Below are positions 1 to 9,502 of a DNA stretch of 64,000 bases, piece after piece. A program made the translations under genes and the position numbers. Source of the stretch: Hemileia vastatrix (lineage: Eukaryota > Basidiomycota > Pucciniomycetes > Pucciniales > Zaghouaniaceae); contig JASXTE010000017.1 of NCBI GenBank assembly GCA_030280995.1, positions 6,089,001 through 6,153,000 of the forward strand, written 5' to 3'. Position 1 is the stretch's first letter, and each line of letters begins with the position of its first letter. Under the pieces are notes generated by a model that searched no databases, was not told the origin of the DNA, and saw nothing but the letters and a program-made list of their open reading frames with translations.

Positions 1-382
1 GGATAGCAGTGACATCATCTGGATTGAAGGTCTGTGCACTCCAGTGGATTTGGGTATAAGTAAGGAGGGATTTTAACGGTTATTTATCATCATTCAATTA
101 ATACAACTCCAAAAAACACTACTATACAATTATTAACCTTTAGAAATATATTATAAAGCCACTATAAATTGATTTTATCTTTATATAAAGCTATAACTAT
201 ATTTTATTCATCTATTTTCCACCACTAGCACGCACTTAAATCCAAGTATTGTGAGTTTGACTTGAGTATAACAATTTTATTAGTCTTCCCCTGAGTTTTA
301 ATCACTAAATCATTTATCAATAAGTAGTATGACCATAAATAAACACTATTATATCATACTTATATACTAGACTATACTGACA
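1..382 (+). repeat. LTR fragment of the Gy-A family, in the opposite orientation to Gy-A
   Basis: This stretch is the diverged reverse complement of about 3619-3970 and 23385-23740, which are the Gy-A LTRs. Shared blocks include the region around 10-70 (the complement lies around 3895-3965) and around 290-335. It ends in CTGACA at 377-382, the 3' terminus expected for this LTR family. The LTR therefore reads left to right here, tail-to-tail with the left LTR of Gy-A, and its 5' part lies outside the window. Confidence 0.75.
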
Positions 383-403
383 GTATATATATATGATTTA
401 ATA

Positions 404-450
404 GGGGGTGTCAGTTCTGGCAAATCCGCACTTAAATTAAGTGCGGATTT
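404..450 (+). repeat. Harbinger A left terminal inverted repeat with subterminal hairpin
   Basis: The terminal repeat starts GGGGGTGTCAG. It is followed by a hairpin with a 12-bp perfect stem, AAATCCGCACTT at 422-433 and AAGTGCGGATTT at 439-450. A related copy at 60113 keeps this hairpin with paired base changes. Confidence 0.85.
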
Positions 451-681
451 CAAACAAAATCAGCACTTACAAATCAGCACTTAAATTTTGCAAAAAAGTC
501 ACTTATTTCAAAAAAGGGTGTCAGTTATGACCTCAAATCAGCACTTTTTTCCCGTTTTTTTTCACAACCACATTTTGGCCACAAAACATCCCTTCCTTTC
601 TTACCCCATCCCTGTCACATGTGACACACTGACCTTCCTCGCTACCTACCCATCAATCCTCAGCACACACCCCTTCCTGAA

Positions 682-1684
682 ATTTTCAATATTTTGACCA
701 GGCATGTTTACATTCTTTTTTACTTATTTCTTCTACTTTTTAATCTTTTTTCTTGTTATGTGCCAGTTTCATAATGCCTCCCAGACATTCCAAATCTCAA
801 AAGGTAACTCAAAAATCTGCTTCGTCACAAAAGTCTCCTCGTAAAGCAAGGATTACATAGAAAAAAAATCAGTGACTTTTTCTATTACTTACAACTGTTT
901 TTACAGAATTGAAAACTATGTTTCAGCTAATATTTTATGGAAGTGAACTCTGTTCTTCGCCCGAAGAACAGAGTTCATCCTCCTATTTTCACATTCTGTT
1001 TGCACCAATCTCCAACATTTTCAATATTTTGACCAGGCATGTTTACATTCTTTTTTACTTATTTCTTCTACTTTTTAATCTTTTTTCTTGTTATGTGCCA
1101 GTTTCATAATGCCTCCCAGACATTCCAAATCTCAAAAGGTAACTCAAAAATCTGCTTCGTCACAAAAGTCTCCTCGTAAAGCAAGGATTACATAGAAAAA
1201 AAATCAGTGACTTTTTCTATTACTTACAACTGTTTTTACAGAATTGAAAACTATGTTTCAGCTAATATTTTATGGAAGTGAACTCTGTTCTTCGCCCGAA
1301 GAACAGAGTTCATCCTCCTATTTTCACATTCTGTTTGCACCAATCTCCAACATTTTCAATATTTTGACCAGGCATGTTTACATTCTTTTTTACTTATTTC
1401 TTCTACTTTTTAATCTTTTTTCTTGTTATGTGCCAGTTTCATAATGCCTACCAGACATTCCAAATCTCAAAAGGTAACTCAAAAATCTGCTTCGTCACAA
1501 AAGTCTCCTCGTAAAGCAAGGATTACATAGAAAAAAAATCAGTGACTTTTTCTATTACTTACAACTGTTTTTACAGAATTGAAAACTATGTTTCAGCTAG
1601 TATTTTATGGAAGTGAACTCTGTTCTTCGCCCGAAGAACAGAGTTTATCCTCCTATTTTCACACTCTGTTTGCACCAATCTCCA
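682..1684 (+). repeat. three tandem copies of a 335-bp unit inside Harbinger A
   Basis: The units are 682-1016, 1017-1351 and 1352-1684. Copies 1 and 2 are almost identical and copy 3 diverges near its end. Each unit holds a 28-codon ORF starting MPPRHSKSQK (774-860, 1109-1195, 1444-1530). Each also holds a near-perfect hairpin with a 14-bp stem (945-958 with 963-976, and equivalents at +335 and +670; copy 3 has one mismatch). A GT start after the AAAAG of the small ORF and a later TTTTTACAG suggest the ORF may be the first exon of a multiplied gene, but I could not find a convincing continuation. Part of the unit recurs at about 49890-50230. Confidence 0.9.
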
Positions 1685-2060
1685 TCCCTTTCAATTCTAT
1701 CAACACATGCTTGTCTTCCCTCCCCATGCCTTTCGCTATCCTCCCAGCCCCATTGTATGCCATCCTCTTTTGATCCCCATTTCACCCCTCTCAACCTCTC
1801 CCAGACCCTTTTCTTCATTTAAAATGCCTCGGAACCCTTAATCTTTCCTTCCAACTCTTTCCCAACCTTTGAGTGACTGAAAAAATATGTGTTTGCTGAA
1901 AATATGCGATTTCATGTTGAGTTGATGAAAGAAAACACAGAGAGAAAAAAAAATAAGACTTTAACAGCAAATTCAAAAACCAAAAAAATATGCAAAAAAA
2001 ATTTCCATTCTCAGTGAATAATACATGCAAATTGATAATTTGAAGAGAAAGAGAAAAAAA

Positions 2061-3320
2061 TTAAAATTGCGTTGAAAAATGTTGGAGTGTTATTTGAAGG
2101 ATTTTTGCCCTTATACTAGTTGATTGAGAAATAGAAGTGTTGGATATAGTCGGAGGTGAATCAACTTGTTCATCTTCATACAGCTCTAACCATTGATCTT
2201 TGAGGTCAGCAAGTAGGTTATGAAGTATAGTGCAACACAGAATCCAGTTGATCACCGCCTCCATTTCAGATTTATTTCTAAGAGGACTTCTTAATTCCCT
2301 TAAACTAGAAAAACGGCCTTTCAAGATTCCAATAGAATGTTCAATACGGACTCTTGACTTTGCCAAATGATTGTTGAATTTGGCATTTTGACTGTCTTCT
2401 GAAGCTGCTCCCCAAAAAGCAGGAAGTACATACTTTCCATTCACATAAGCAGAATCTGCAAGAAGATACTGATTTTCATCAAAGAATTTTTCAGGTTCAT
2501 TTGAAATATGCATTCTTTGGAAGACGTAGGAGTCATGACATGAGCCAGGATAGCCAGCGAAGAATGATATAAATTTTTTGTTTACGTCACATATAAGCTG
2601 AACATTAATTGAATATCTATAAAGAAGATATATTTGTTTGTGTTAGTTTCAAGGAGGATGAAAGGAGTTAAAAATAATCTACCTCTTTTTACGGTCAAAG
2701 TAATTGTTTCCACCTTGACCAGGTTTCTGGCTCAAAGGAATAGTAGTACCATCAACAAAACCAATACATCCTGGAAAGCCCTCTGCTTGCATAACCTGAG
2801 ATGATTCAAGTCGCTCTTCTTTTGTTGGCCAGGTGAGAAGTTGAGATTCCAAGGAGTTGATGGCAGTGATACATCGTTTGGTATAAGTGTTAACTGAACC
2901 ATACCCTAAATCAAAGACATTTTCTAAACGTTTCAAAGCGGCTCCATTACCATTTGAACCCAAACGACATAGTGTGATGGCCAATTGAATTGAAGGATGT
3001 TGTTGTTCTTTTTGAGAATTATTGTGAAATATGGGATGATCCTGAATAAGCTCAAGCAATTTAAGGAAACATTCCTGAGAAGTCCTGAACAGCTGTCTAA
3101 AACTGGGTGTAGATAGGTTAAGAAGTGTTTGGATGGTGTACTTGGGGGTATGAAGTACTTGAGGCTTTCTGGGAAGAAGGTAACGTTTCCTGGCCATTTT
3201 TGATAAAACGACAAAATCTTCTTCTAGATCAGAATCGGAATCAGAGTCCAAGAGCAGTTCAAGCGCCATGAAAGTCATTGCTTTATGTAATTTATCACAA
3301 TTTGAAAGTGAGGAAGGCAT
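2061..3320 (-). CDS. PIF/Harbinger transposase (DDE_Tnp_4 type), two exons
   Basis: This would be the enzyme that cuts and reinserts Harbinger A. Exon 1 is 3320-2683, the intron 2682-2617 (66 nt, GTAGAT to TTATAG, CTAAC branch-like motif) and exon 2 2616-2061. Splicing joins FDRKKR to YSINVQ in frame. The acidic triad is visible: GFVDGTTIPL (first Asp), LADSAYVNG (second Asp) and RVRIEHSIGILKGRF (Glu). The start at 3320 (MPSSLSN) is preferred; an in-frame ATG at 3362 would add 14 hydrophobic residues not typical of the family. No stop or frameshift is seen in either exon, so it may be intact. The product is nuclear in known Harbinger systems and usually needs a Myb/NAM-like partner, which this copy appears to lack. 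Confidence 0.82.
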
Positions 3321-3545
3321 GACTCTTATATGATATGATATGAAGATGTAAGTGATGTACAATGTTTTGAGTTATGAAGTGTTATTCTGCGGAGTGCTGC
3401 GTATGAATGGGATGATGCTGACAAATCAGTGAAATGGGACTTGATGGTGAAATCAGCACTTTTGGTTGAGAAAGTGCGGATTTGAGTGAAATAAGTGACT
3501 TATTTCATTTTGAAATCCACCAGTATTGGGGCTAGTGTGTTTTGG

Positions 3546-3613
3546 AAATCCGCACTTATTTAAGTGCGGATTTGGTCAAATTTAAGTGCGGATTTGCCAG
3601 AACTGACACCCCC
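3546..3613 (-). repeat. Harbinger A right terminal inverted repeat with subterminal repeats
   Basis: The complement of the left end finishes at 3613. The subterminal motif AAGTGCGGATTT occurs at 3562-3573 and 3584-3595, and its complement at 3546-3557. This gives one local hairpin plus one extra copy that can pair with the left end. Confidence 0.85.
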
Positions 3614-3618
3614 TAATA

Positions 3619-4759
3619 GTAAATATTAATGGTCCAACTACTTATTGATAAATGATTTAGTGATTAAACCTCAGGGGAAGACTAATAAAATAGTTATTCT
3701 CAATTTAAACTCACAATACTTGGATGTTATGCGTGCTAGTGACGGAAAATAGAATATTAAAATATAGTTTATAGCTTATATAAAGATAATATCAATTTAT
3801 AAAGGCTTTGTTATATATTTCTATATGATAATAATTGTGTTGTAATGTTTATTTGAGTTTTAGTAAAAAAGTGATGTCTAATAACCGTCAAAATCCTCCC
3901 TTACTTATACCAAAATCCACTGGAGTGCACAGACCTTCAATCCAGATGATGTCACTGCTATTCCCGGCAATTGCAGCACTGTGAGGGCTCATCACCTCCC
4001 CATGGCTTCCACTTCAAACAGTTTCAACACCCAGACCTCCAGTAAGGACCCTCCATCACAATTAATGATACCACAGACCCATACCATAAATAGAATAAAC
4101 TGATAAAAGCGGATACCATAAAGAAACAGGTAAAATAGCTCATCCAAAGAGTATATAATGAAACCCAAAGCAGATAAAGGAACCAAATTAACTATCCAAG
4201 CTCCCATTAACATCCCCAAGCATCCATATTAACCCATTAATCATATCCCAACCCATAAATCCGTGAAAATCCATCCAAGGAAGCAGATTAAGTTGTTCAA
4301 ACTGGTTATATGCGCCTGAAATAGGTGTATATGCTTGTGTAGGTGTTGTGAGTCCACTGAATATGTCCATATGACCTAAAATAAACAGAAAAAAAAGGTT
4401 ATAGGCTATTAAGAGGTTGAAACCCACTTATAGACCTAAATATACATAATATAACTACATATTTCACTGAATATGAAGTTTATGTATACATATAAGCTTA
4501 TGTATGTCTATAATTACATAATATCACTTAAGATAAGTATATTATGACTCCATTAACACCTTAATAAGTATTATTAGGCTATGGATAAGCTATTTAAATT
4601 ACTATAAGTCACATAATAGTGTAATAATTATATATATATGTATTATAAACATATATATAAGTGGTTTAACCTTATTTTTAAGATAAAAGCTTAATGTAAT
4701 TAAGATTATCTTATTTTAAACATAAGAATTACTCAGTCCTGGAGATACCTAGGCTGACA
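3619..4759 (-). repeat. Gy-A 3' LTR (left copy)
   Basis: It aligns along its whole length with 23385-24528, with scattered substitutions. In sense (minus) direction it begins TGTCAGCCTAGG at 4759. The far end is interrupted by Harbinger A, and the last bases survive at 378-403. A purine-rich stretch (sense GGGTGAGGGAG) directly precedes it and is a candidate polypurine tract, matching that of Gy-C. Confidence 0.85.
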
Positions 4760-4919
4760 CTCCCTCACCCAAAAAAAACAATAAAAAAATGTTAAGACAT
4801 TTTAATTAACAAGTAAGGAGTGAATAGAAAAATAATTTAAAAATTTCTATGATACATATACTGAATTTTCAGTATTATTTGGATTTAAATTTTTTCAAGA
4901 GATTTTTAAGATTAGAGAT

Positions 4920-5579
4920 TTAATTTTCTGGAATCCACTGGTCATATTCACTTGATTTATTTTTAAACCTTAATAGATACTCAACTCCCCTTTCTTTGGT
5001 AAGGTGTCTCTTTTTAAGTATCTTTTCAATTTCTGCCTTTTCAACTATTTCTTCAGGTTGCTGTTTATGCCTTCCTGATCTTCTTGGAAATAGAGAAGTA
5101 TCATTAGAATGGTATGGTTTTATAAGGGAAGTAGGAAATACTGGATTTTTTCTATCATATGGTGTATATAGAATAACCTCAACAGCATTGTTACCAACCA
5201 TCTTTTTTACTACAAATGGTCCAATGAATTGATCCTTCAATTTAACATTACCATTTAAATTGAAATTTAGTGTGGAAATAAGGACTTCATCACCCTCTTT
5301 GAACATTTGTTCTTTATGGGCTTTATCCCATCTTTTCTTCTCATACTTAAATGTCTTATTTATACATTCTTGAGCATGCTTTCTGCATAATTCTTGCATC
5401 TGAAGAAAAGATTTTGTACCTGGATGGATATCCAATCTAGGTAATTTATTAAGAGTTTTAGCAGGTGTATTAGGTACATAATTCAACCATAACTCAAATG
5501 GCTTTTTGCCAGTGACAGAATGTATTGTACTATTTTATACAAATTCTAAGCCTAGGATAAGGGTTACCCAATCATGCGT
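4920..5579 (-). pseudogene. Gy-A pol 3' part: integrase C-terminus and chromodomain
   Basis: An open frame from about 5486 down to 4920 encodes the end of the Gy-A polyprotein. It has an integrase C-terminal beta-barrel-like region (FKEGDEVLISTLNFNL, then FIGPFVVKKMVG). It ends in a chromodomain-like segment (EIEKILKKR, then EYLLRFKNKSSEYDQWIP), which in chromoviruses targets integration to heterochromatin. The same regions are intact in Gy-C at 41130-41600. Upstream, 5579-5487 continues the integrase core but is off frame. The gene is cut at 5579/5580 by Gy-B and resumes at 17714. Confidence 0.85.
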
Positions 5580-6715
5580 TGTGGTAGCCTAAAGTTTAGT
5601 ACGGCACCTAAATATGTAAATGGAGTTATTACGGCGTGCAAGATTGGCGTTATTATTTTTTTTATATAAAAGGGTTTTATTTAATTTATTTGAGTTTTAA
5701 ATATGAAGAAATTGGTCACGAGCGAATGCCTACACGAAAACAATTTATTTTACGGAGAAAACTTATTTTTACGGTCTGAAAAATTTATAAGTATTAAGTC
5801 GAGTCACTCAAGAACCTTGGGAAATTTTCCCAGAATTTTTACTATTTTTCTTATATTTTTAAATGAATTTTAAAGTTTTATAGAAATATTTACGTTTTCA
5901 AAAATTACTTAACTTTGATGAATTTTCACAGGGTAATTAGAGCTGCGCAGACTACGAAAATTAGTTTGGTATGTAAAGGGGAAATAGCTCTATTGTGTGT
6001 AATTTTTCTAGATTTTTTATTATGGTTTTAAGGTTCTAAATTGAGTCCGGAAGTCCGGAGGGACTCCGTACGGACTCCGCTTTGACTCCGTACGGACTCC
6101 GTACGGACTCCGTTCCGGCTCCGGATTGACTCTGGAAGAGCTCTGGAGGGGAAAACTTAGGCACGTGACTAGGAATACTTAAGCGCTTCTCAAACTCGAA
6201 ATTGAGAGGGGGGGGACACATCATACAGCTTAATCTTTAACCACCACGGTCTCATTTTTTATTACTCAACAAATTAAATAAATTGTAATACCCTTATAAC
6301 TTTATATTTTATATATAACATTTTAGAAATACTACTCAACAATTTAAATAACACTTCATACAGGGTATCTTTAGAAAGGTCATCCTCACTGGGACTTGAT
6401 TATAGCTGTCTCATAAAAACTTAAATTATTATAAAAACATAAAAGTCAATCTTTTCAGATCTTTCACTGGTACACCTTAATTGTTGTTATCAGTATTTCT
6501 TTATCAACAGCCACTTTCTTTTAATCTCAATAAGCGTTAATTATTTTAGAGTTTCATTATTTTTATCAATCAGATCTAAGTAGATTGGTTAGCTTAGTGA
6601 TTTAGAACACCTACTTTGTTATTTTTATTGGAAGGACGGGGTTTTCAGCTAAATCCACATATCTCCTCCGGATTCTGCTTACAGCAAGGCGACTGTAAGA
6701 GTTTACCTTACCATA
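5580..6715 (+). repeat. Gy-B 5' LTR
   Basis: It starts TGTGGTAGCC and ends TTACCATA, and is nearly identical to 16610-17713. It is about 32 bp longer because of extra units of an 11-bp minisatellite (GACTCCGTACG-type) at about 6058-6118. The exact 3' boundary could shift by one or two bases because the following GT is shared. Confidence 0.92.
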
Positions 6716-6717
6716 GT

Positions 6718-6735
6718 TGGCGCCCAACGTGGGGT
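6718..6735 (+). other. Gy-B primer binding site
   Basis: TGGCGCCCAACGTGGGGT lies 2 nt after the LTR. TGG is the complement of a tRNA CCA end, and TGGCGCCC is the start used by retroelements primed by lysine-type tRNAs. Complementarity to a tRNA seems to extend into the T-loop (TTCGA follows). The specific tRNA is inferred, not checked. Confidence 0.7.
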
Positions 6736-6786
6736 TCGATTTCTCTAGCTTTCTTTAAAAGACTTACTTGGATCAAGAACGTTATT

Positions 6787-6849
6787 AGCCTGCAAGAGGC
6801 TTATTTTCTGGAACTATAATTGGATTTTTGTTATTGGCCTGCAAGAGGC
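6787..6849 (+). repeat. two leader hairpins of the Gy-B repeat family
   Basis: Two direct repeats 49 nt apart each carry GCCTGCAAGAGGC (6788-6800 and 6837-6849), a 4-5 bp stem with a 5-nt loop, flanked by GTTATT and a T-rich tail. They resemble the CCTC...GAGG hairpins found in ORF2 but are more divergent. They sit between the PBS and the gag start, where retroelements often keep packaging signals. Confidence 0.55.
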
Positions 6850-6892
6850 TTGTTATTTTATCGATTGTTAACGCTTTTCATTACTTATTGGG

Positions 6893-9502
6893 ATGTCTTC
6901 TTCTGCTGTTGCTTCTGGATCTTCTAACCCTCTTACTCCCTCAGTTAGAATTGTTTCTTGGGATGGCCCAAAGTTTGATGGGGAGGAGGTTAAATGGTTC
7001 ATTAGCAGGTATGAAGCTGCTGCTGCTGTTGATGGTGCTTCTCATGTGGACATGGTGAAGCAAGTTAGATTTTTTATTGCTGATAGGGAGGTGGAAAAAG
7101 AGGTTATTGCTATGCAGGCATTCAAGGACAAGGATTGGGTTAAGCTTTCTAAAGCTATGGTTGATAGATGGGGTGTTAGGTTTACTATGATGGACCTCAA
7201 TAAAATTGTTGGAGACTGGCAAGCAAAAGGTGGTGTTTCTTCTATGGCTGACTTCAAAAAACTCTGTGTTCAGTTTGATGAAGTGGTGGAATATCTCATA
7301 CTGGTGGACGAGTTAGTGCATGAGAACCAAGCAAAAGATTTGTTTTGGACAGCATGCAGCAGGGATATTCGAATGGACGTCTTGAAGGATCTTTCAAGAA
7401 AAGATTTGATGAAGGAACTGCCTAATGGTGAGCAGAAACTGCCGGCTCTGGAGGTTATCAAAGAGAACATTCAGGCCCATCTCAAGTTATTGGTGTTGGA
7501 CAAATATCAAGAGTCTTGCACTCAATATGTTAGCAAGGTTAGCGAAGTTTTGGCCGAAAACAACGATATTATGGTCAAAGCCCAAGAGGCCAAGAAGGCT
7601 CAAATGGGATTACCGGCTGCTAAAGTTGAGGGCAATGTAGAAAATAAGATGGTCGATCACTTGGCCGATTTAACGAAACAATTAAAAATATTTGTTCAAG
7701 AGACACAGAAGGCCAACAAGGCCCCAATCGCTTCTTCGTTGACGTCAACTTCTTATCAGTCCAGAGGTTATGAACGTCGAAATTATAATGGCAATAATAA
7801 TGGTAACCGCTTCCCAGGCAATGGGAGAAATGGTGGGAATGGTGGTAATGGATATAGAGGTGGCTATGATGAGCCAAAGGTGTGCTCCTATTGTAATAGG
7901 AGAGGGCACAGAGCAACAGTTAGTTTTGCTCTTGATAAGGATATGGATGCTGGGCGAGTTTTATTCGATGGTAAAGTTTATAAATTTCCCGATGGTTCGT
8001 TCATCAAGCCCAGTGATGGACAGTCTCCTTCTGATTTGGTCAGAAGAAGTTTAACGGCTGAAAGGAGAGCCAGATTTGAAGAGGTGACGGATGAAGATGT
8101 TAATGCCAAGAGTGGCAAAAATGGCAATGGTAATGGTGGTAAAGCTGACAAGGGCAAGGAGAAAGAGGTCAGTAAAGCCACATTTTCTACTTCTTTTGGA
8201 GGTTTAGAGCTGGCGACGGTTGCCCAGGTGGAGGGTAGCTGTATGGCTGGCGAATATGATGTTAACGCTGCTAGAAGAGCAGCCGCTACTAAGGCAAAAA
8301 GTAGCATTCAGAGCCAATTAAGGGCTAATCCTGGCAAGGCCAATAACAAAGTGAACCCTTACTCTAAGGACAAGAATTCTAGTGCTCAAACTGCCGCCAA
8401 CAAATTGAACCCTTACTCTAAGGACAAATTATATAAAATGCAGAAGGGGATTGCTGATATGGGGCCCCCTAGTTATGGCAAGTTTGATTTAAATGGTGAG
8501 CCTATGCCAGAGGATGATTTGGATTCTGAGGAGGACATACCATTGGCGTCTCTACCCAGACCAAGTTTTAGCGGTCCCATCCCAATGGAGGGTGTAAGAA
8601 GGACTAGCGATGGATCAGGATTAGTGCAAGAAGCTGGTGACGGAGTTAGGGTTATAGAAAGTGAAGATGTTATAATGGGGGGTGAAGATGGCTCGGTTGG
8701 ACCTCAAGAGGTACCCAGGGCCAAGGTTGTTAAATCAAAGGTCCAGTATGAGCGGCCAGTAGTTTCCGGTCAAGCTAATGCGATGGACGCAGTTTTGAAT
8801 AGGGTGAATCAACTTCAGATTCCCTTATCTTTGGGGGAGTTATTTACGATTAGTCCGGCGCTTGCTGAAAAGCAAAAGAAGCATTTGACGAGGCGTCGGG
8901 TTTCCACTGGAGAGGTGGAATATATTTGTGAAAATGCTGAAAAGTTTGGGGAAGATGTAGATACACATTTTTCCGCTCCCCTGGGTTACCTGGTGGTAAC
9001 TCTTAATGGTAAAGAAGTAAAGGCCTTGGTCGATTCAGGGTCTCAAATTAATTTAATTTCATTGGAGCAAGCGACGAGTATAGGCTTGCCAATTAAAAGT
9101 GGAACTGGGGGAAACCTCAGAGGTATTGGAGGGCATGCAACAGAGCTGATGGGTACTGCTGAGCATGTCAGGTTAGGCATTGGTGGATCTGTTGGTAAGG
9201 TTCACTTTTATGTGGCCAGAGGAGCAGTCAAAACTGTTCTTGGTGGTCCTTTTTTGATGGATTTTGAGGCCAGGATAGGGTATCAAGCTGGCATGGGGAT
9301 TAGTTTGGAGATCACTGGTGAAGATATGCGGAGGTTACATATGCGGTTAGCGCCTCCTGGAGATGAAGGTTGGGAAACACGGCCAGGGATTACTACTCTG
9401 TGCCAGTGTTGTGTTTGCACCAAGAAGCGGCATATAAAACGGATGGCTTCTGGTGAATTATGTTTGTTGGAAAGGGATGAATGCCCTCATTTTTTGGGGT
9501 AG
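6893..9502 (+). CDS. gag: Gy-B ORF1: Gag-protease polyprotein
   Basis: This 869-residue protein combines the structural Gag with the aspartic protease. Residues about 1-260 form a capsid-like helical region (start MSSSAVASGSSN). A Gly/Asn/Arg-rich stretch (about 290-325) precedes a zinc knuckle CSYCNRRGHRATVS at 331-344, whose last position is Ser instead of Cys. NPYSKDK is repeated twice (about 487 and 506). The retropepsin motif LVDSGSQINLIS is at about 712-723 and a Gly-rich flap region follows. The C-terminus has a cluster of Cys (CQCCVC). The ORF ends TAG at 9500-9502, one codon after the slippery heptamer TTTTTTG, so part of the product is likely extended into ORF2 by -1 frameshifting. 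It appears intact. Confidence 0.9.
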   Translation: MSSSAVASGSSNPLTPSVRIVSWDGPKFDGEEVKWFISRYEAAAAVDGASHVDMVKQVRFFIADREVEKEVIAMQAFKDKDWVKLSKAMVDRWGVRFTMMDLNKIVGDWQAKGGVSSMADFKKLCVQFDEVVEYLILVDELVHENQAKDLFWTACSRDIRMDVLKDLSRKDLMKELPNGEQKLPALEVIKENIQAHLKLLVLDKYQESCTQYVSKVSEVLAENNDIMVKAQEAKKAQMGLPAAKVEGNVENKMVDHLADLTKQLKIFVQETQKANKAPIASSLTSTSYQSRGYERRNYNGNNNGNRFPGNGRNGGNGGNGYRGGYDEPKVCSYCNRRGHRATVSFALDKDMDAGRVLFDGKVYKFPDGSFIKPSDGQSPSDLVRRSLTAERRARFEEVTDEDVNAKSGKNGNGNGGKADKGKEKEVSKATFSTSFGGLELATVAQVEGSCMAGEYDVNAARRAAATKAKSSIQSQLRANPGKANNKVNPYSKDKNSSAQTAANKLNPYSKDKLYKMQKGIADMGPPSYGKFDLNGEPMPEDDLDSEEDIPLASLPRPSFSGPIPMEGVRRTSDGSGLVQEAGDGVRVIESEDVIMGGEDGSVGPQEVPRAKVVKSKVQYERPVVSGQANAMDAVLNRVNQLQIPLSLGELFTISPALAEKQKKHLTRRRVSTGEVEYICENAEKFGEDVDTHFSAPLGYLVVTLNGKEVKALVDSGSQINLISLEQATSIGLPIKSGTGGNLRGIGGHATELMGTAEHVRLGIGGSVGKVHFYVARGAVKTVLGGPFLMDFEARIGYQAGMGISLEITGEDMRRLHMRLAPPGDEGWETRPGITTLCQCCVCTKKRHIKRMASGELCLLERDECPHFLG

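Larger units (their letters stand above)
404..3613. mobile_element. Harbinger A: PIF/Harbinger-type DNA transposon
   Basis: The element has terminal inverted repeats beginning GGGGGTGTCAGTTCTGGC (404 onward) and ending in the complement (to 3613). Its right side sits in an LTR whose intact counterpart at about 23385 shows the empty site. The flanks carry the direct repeat TAATA at 399-403 and 3614-3618. Inside are a DDE transposase on the minus strand (2061-3320, with an intron) and, at the other end, a 335-bp sequence present three times in tandem. I see no second, Myb/NAM-like protein in this copy except possibly a triplicated 28-residue start of one. Confidence 0.88.

Noticed and set aside
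7042..8307. Several minus-strand frames opposite gag and pol of Gy-B
   Set aside because: They are shadows of strongly coding plus-strand ORFs and show no domain.
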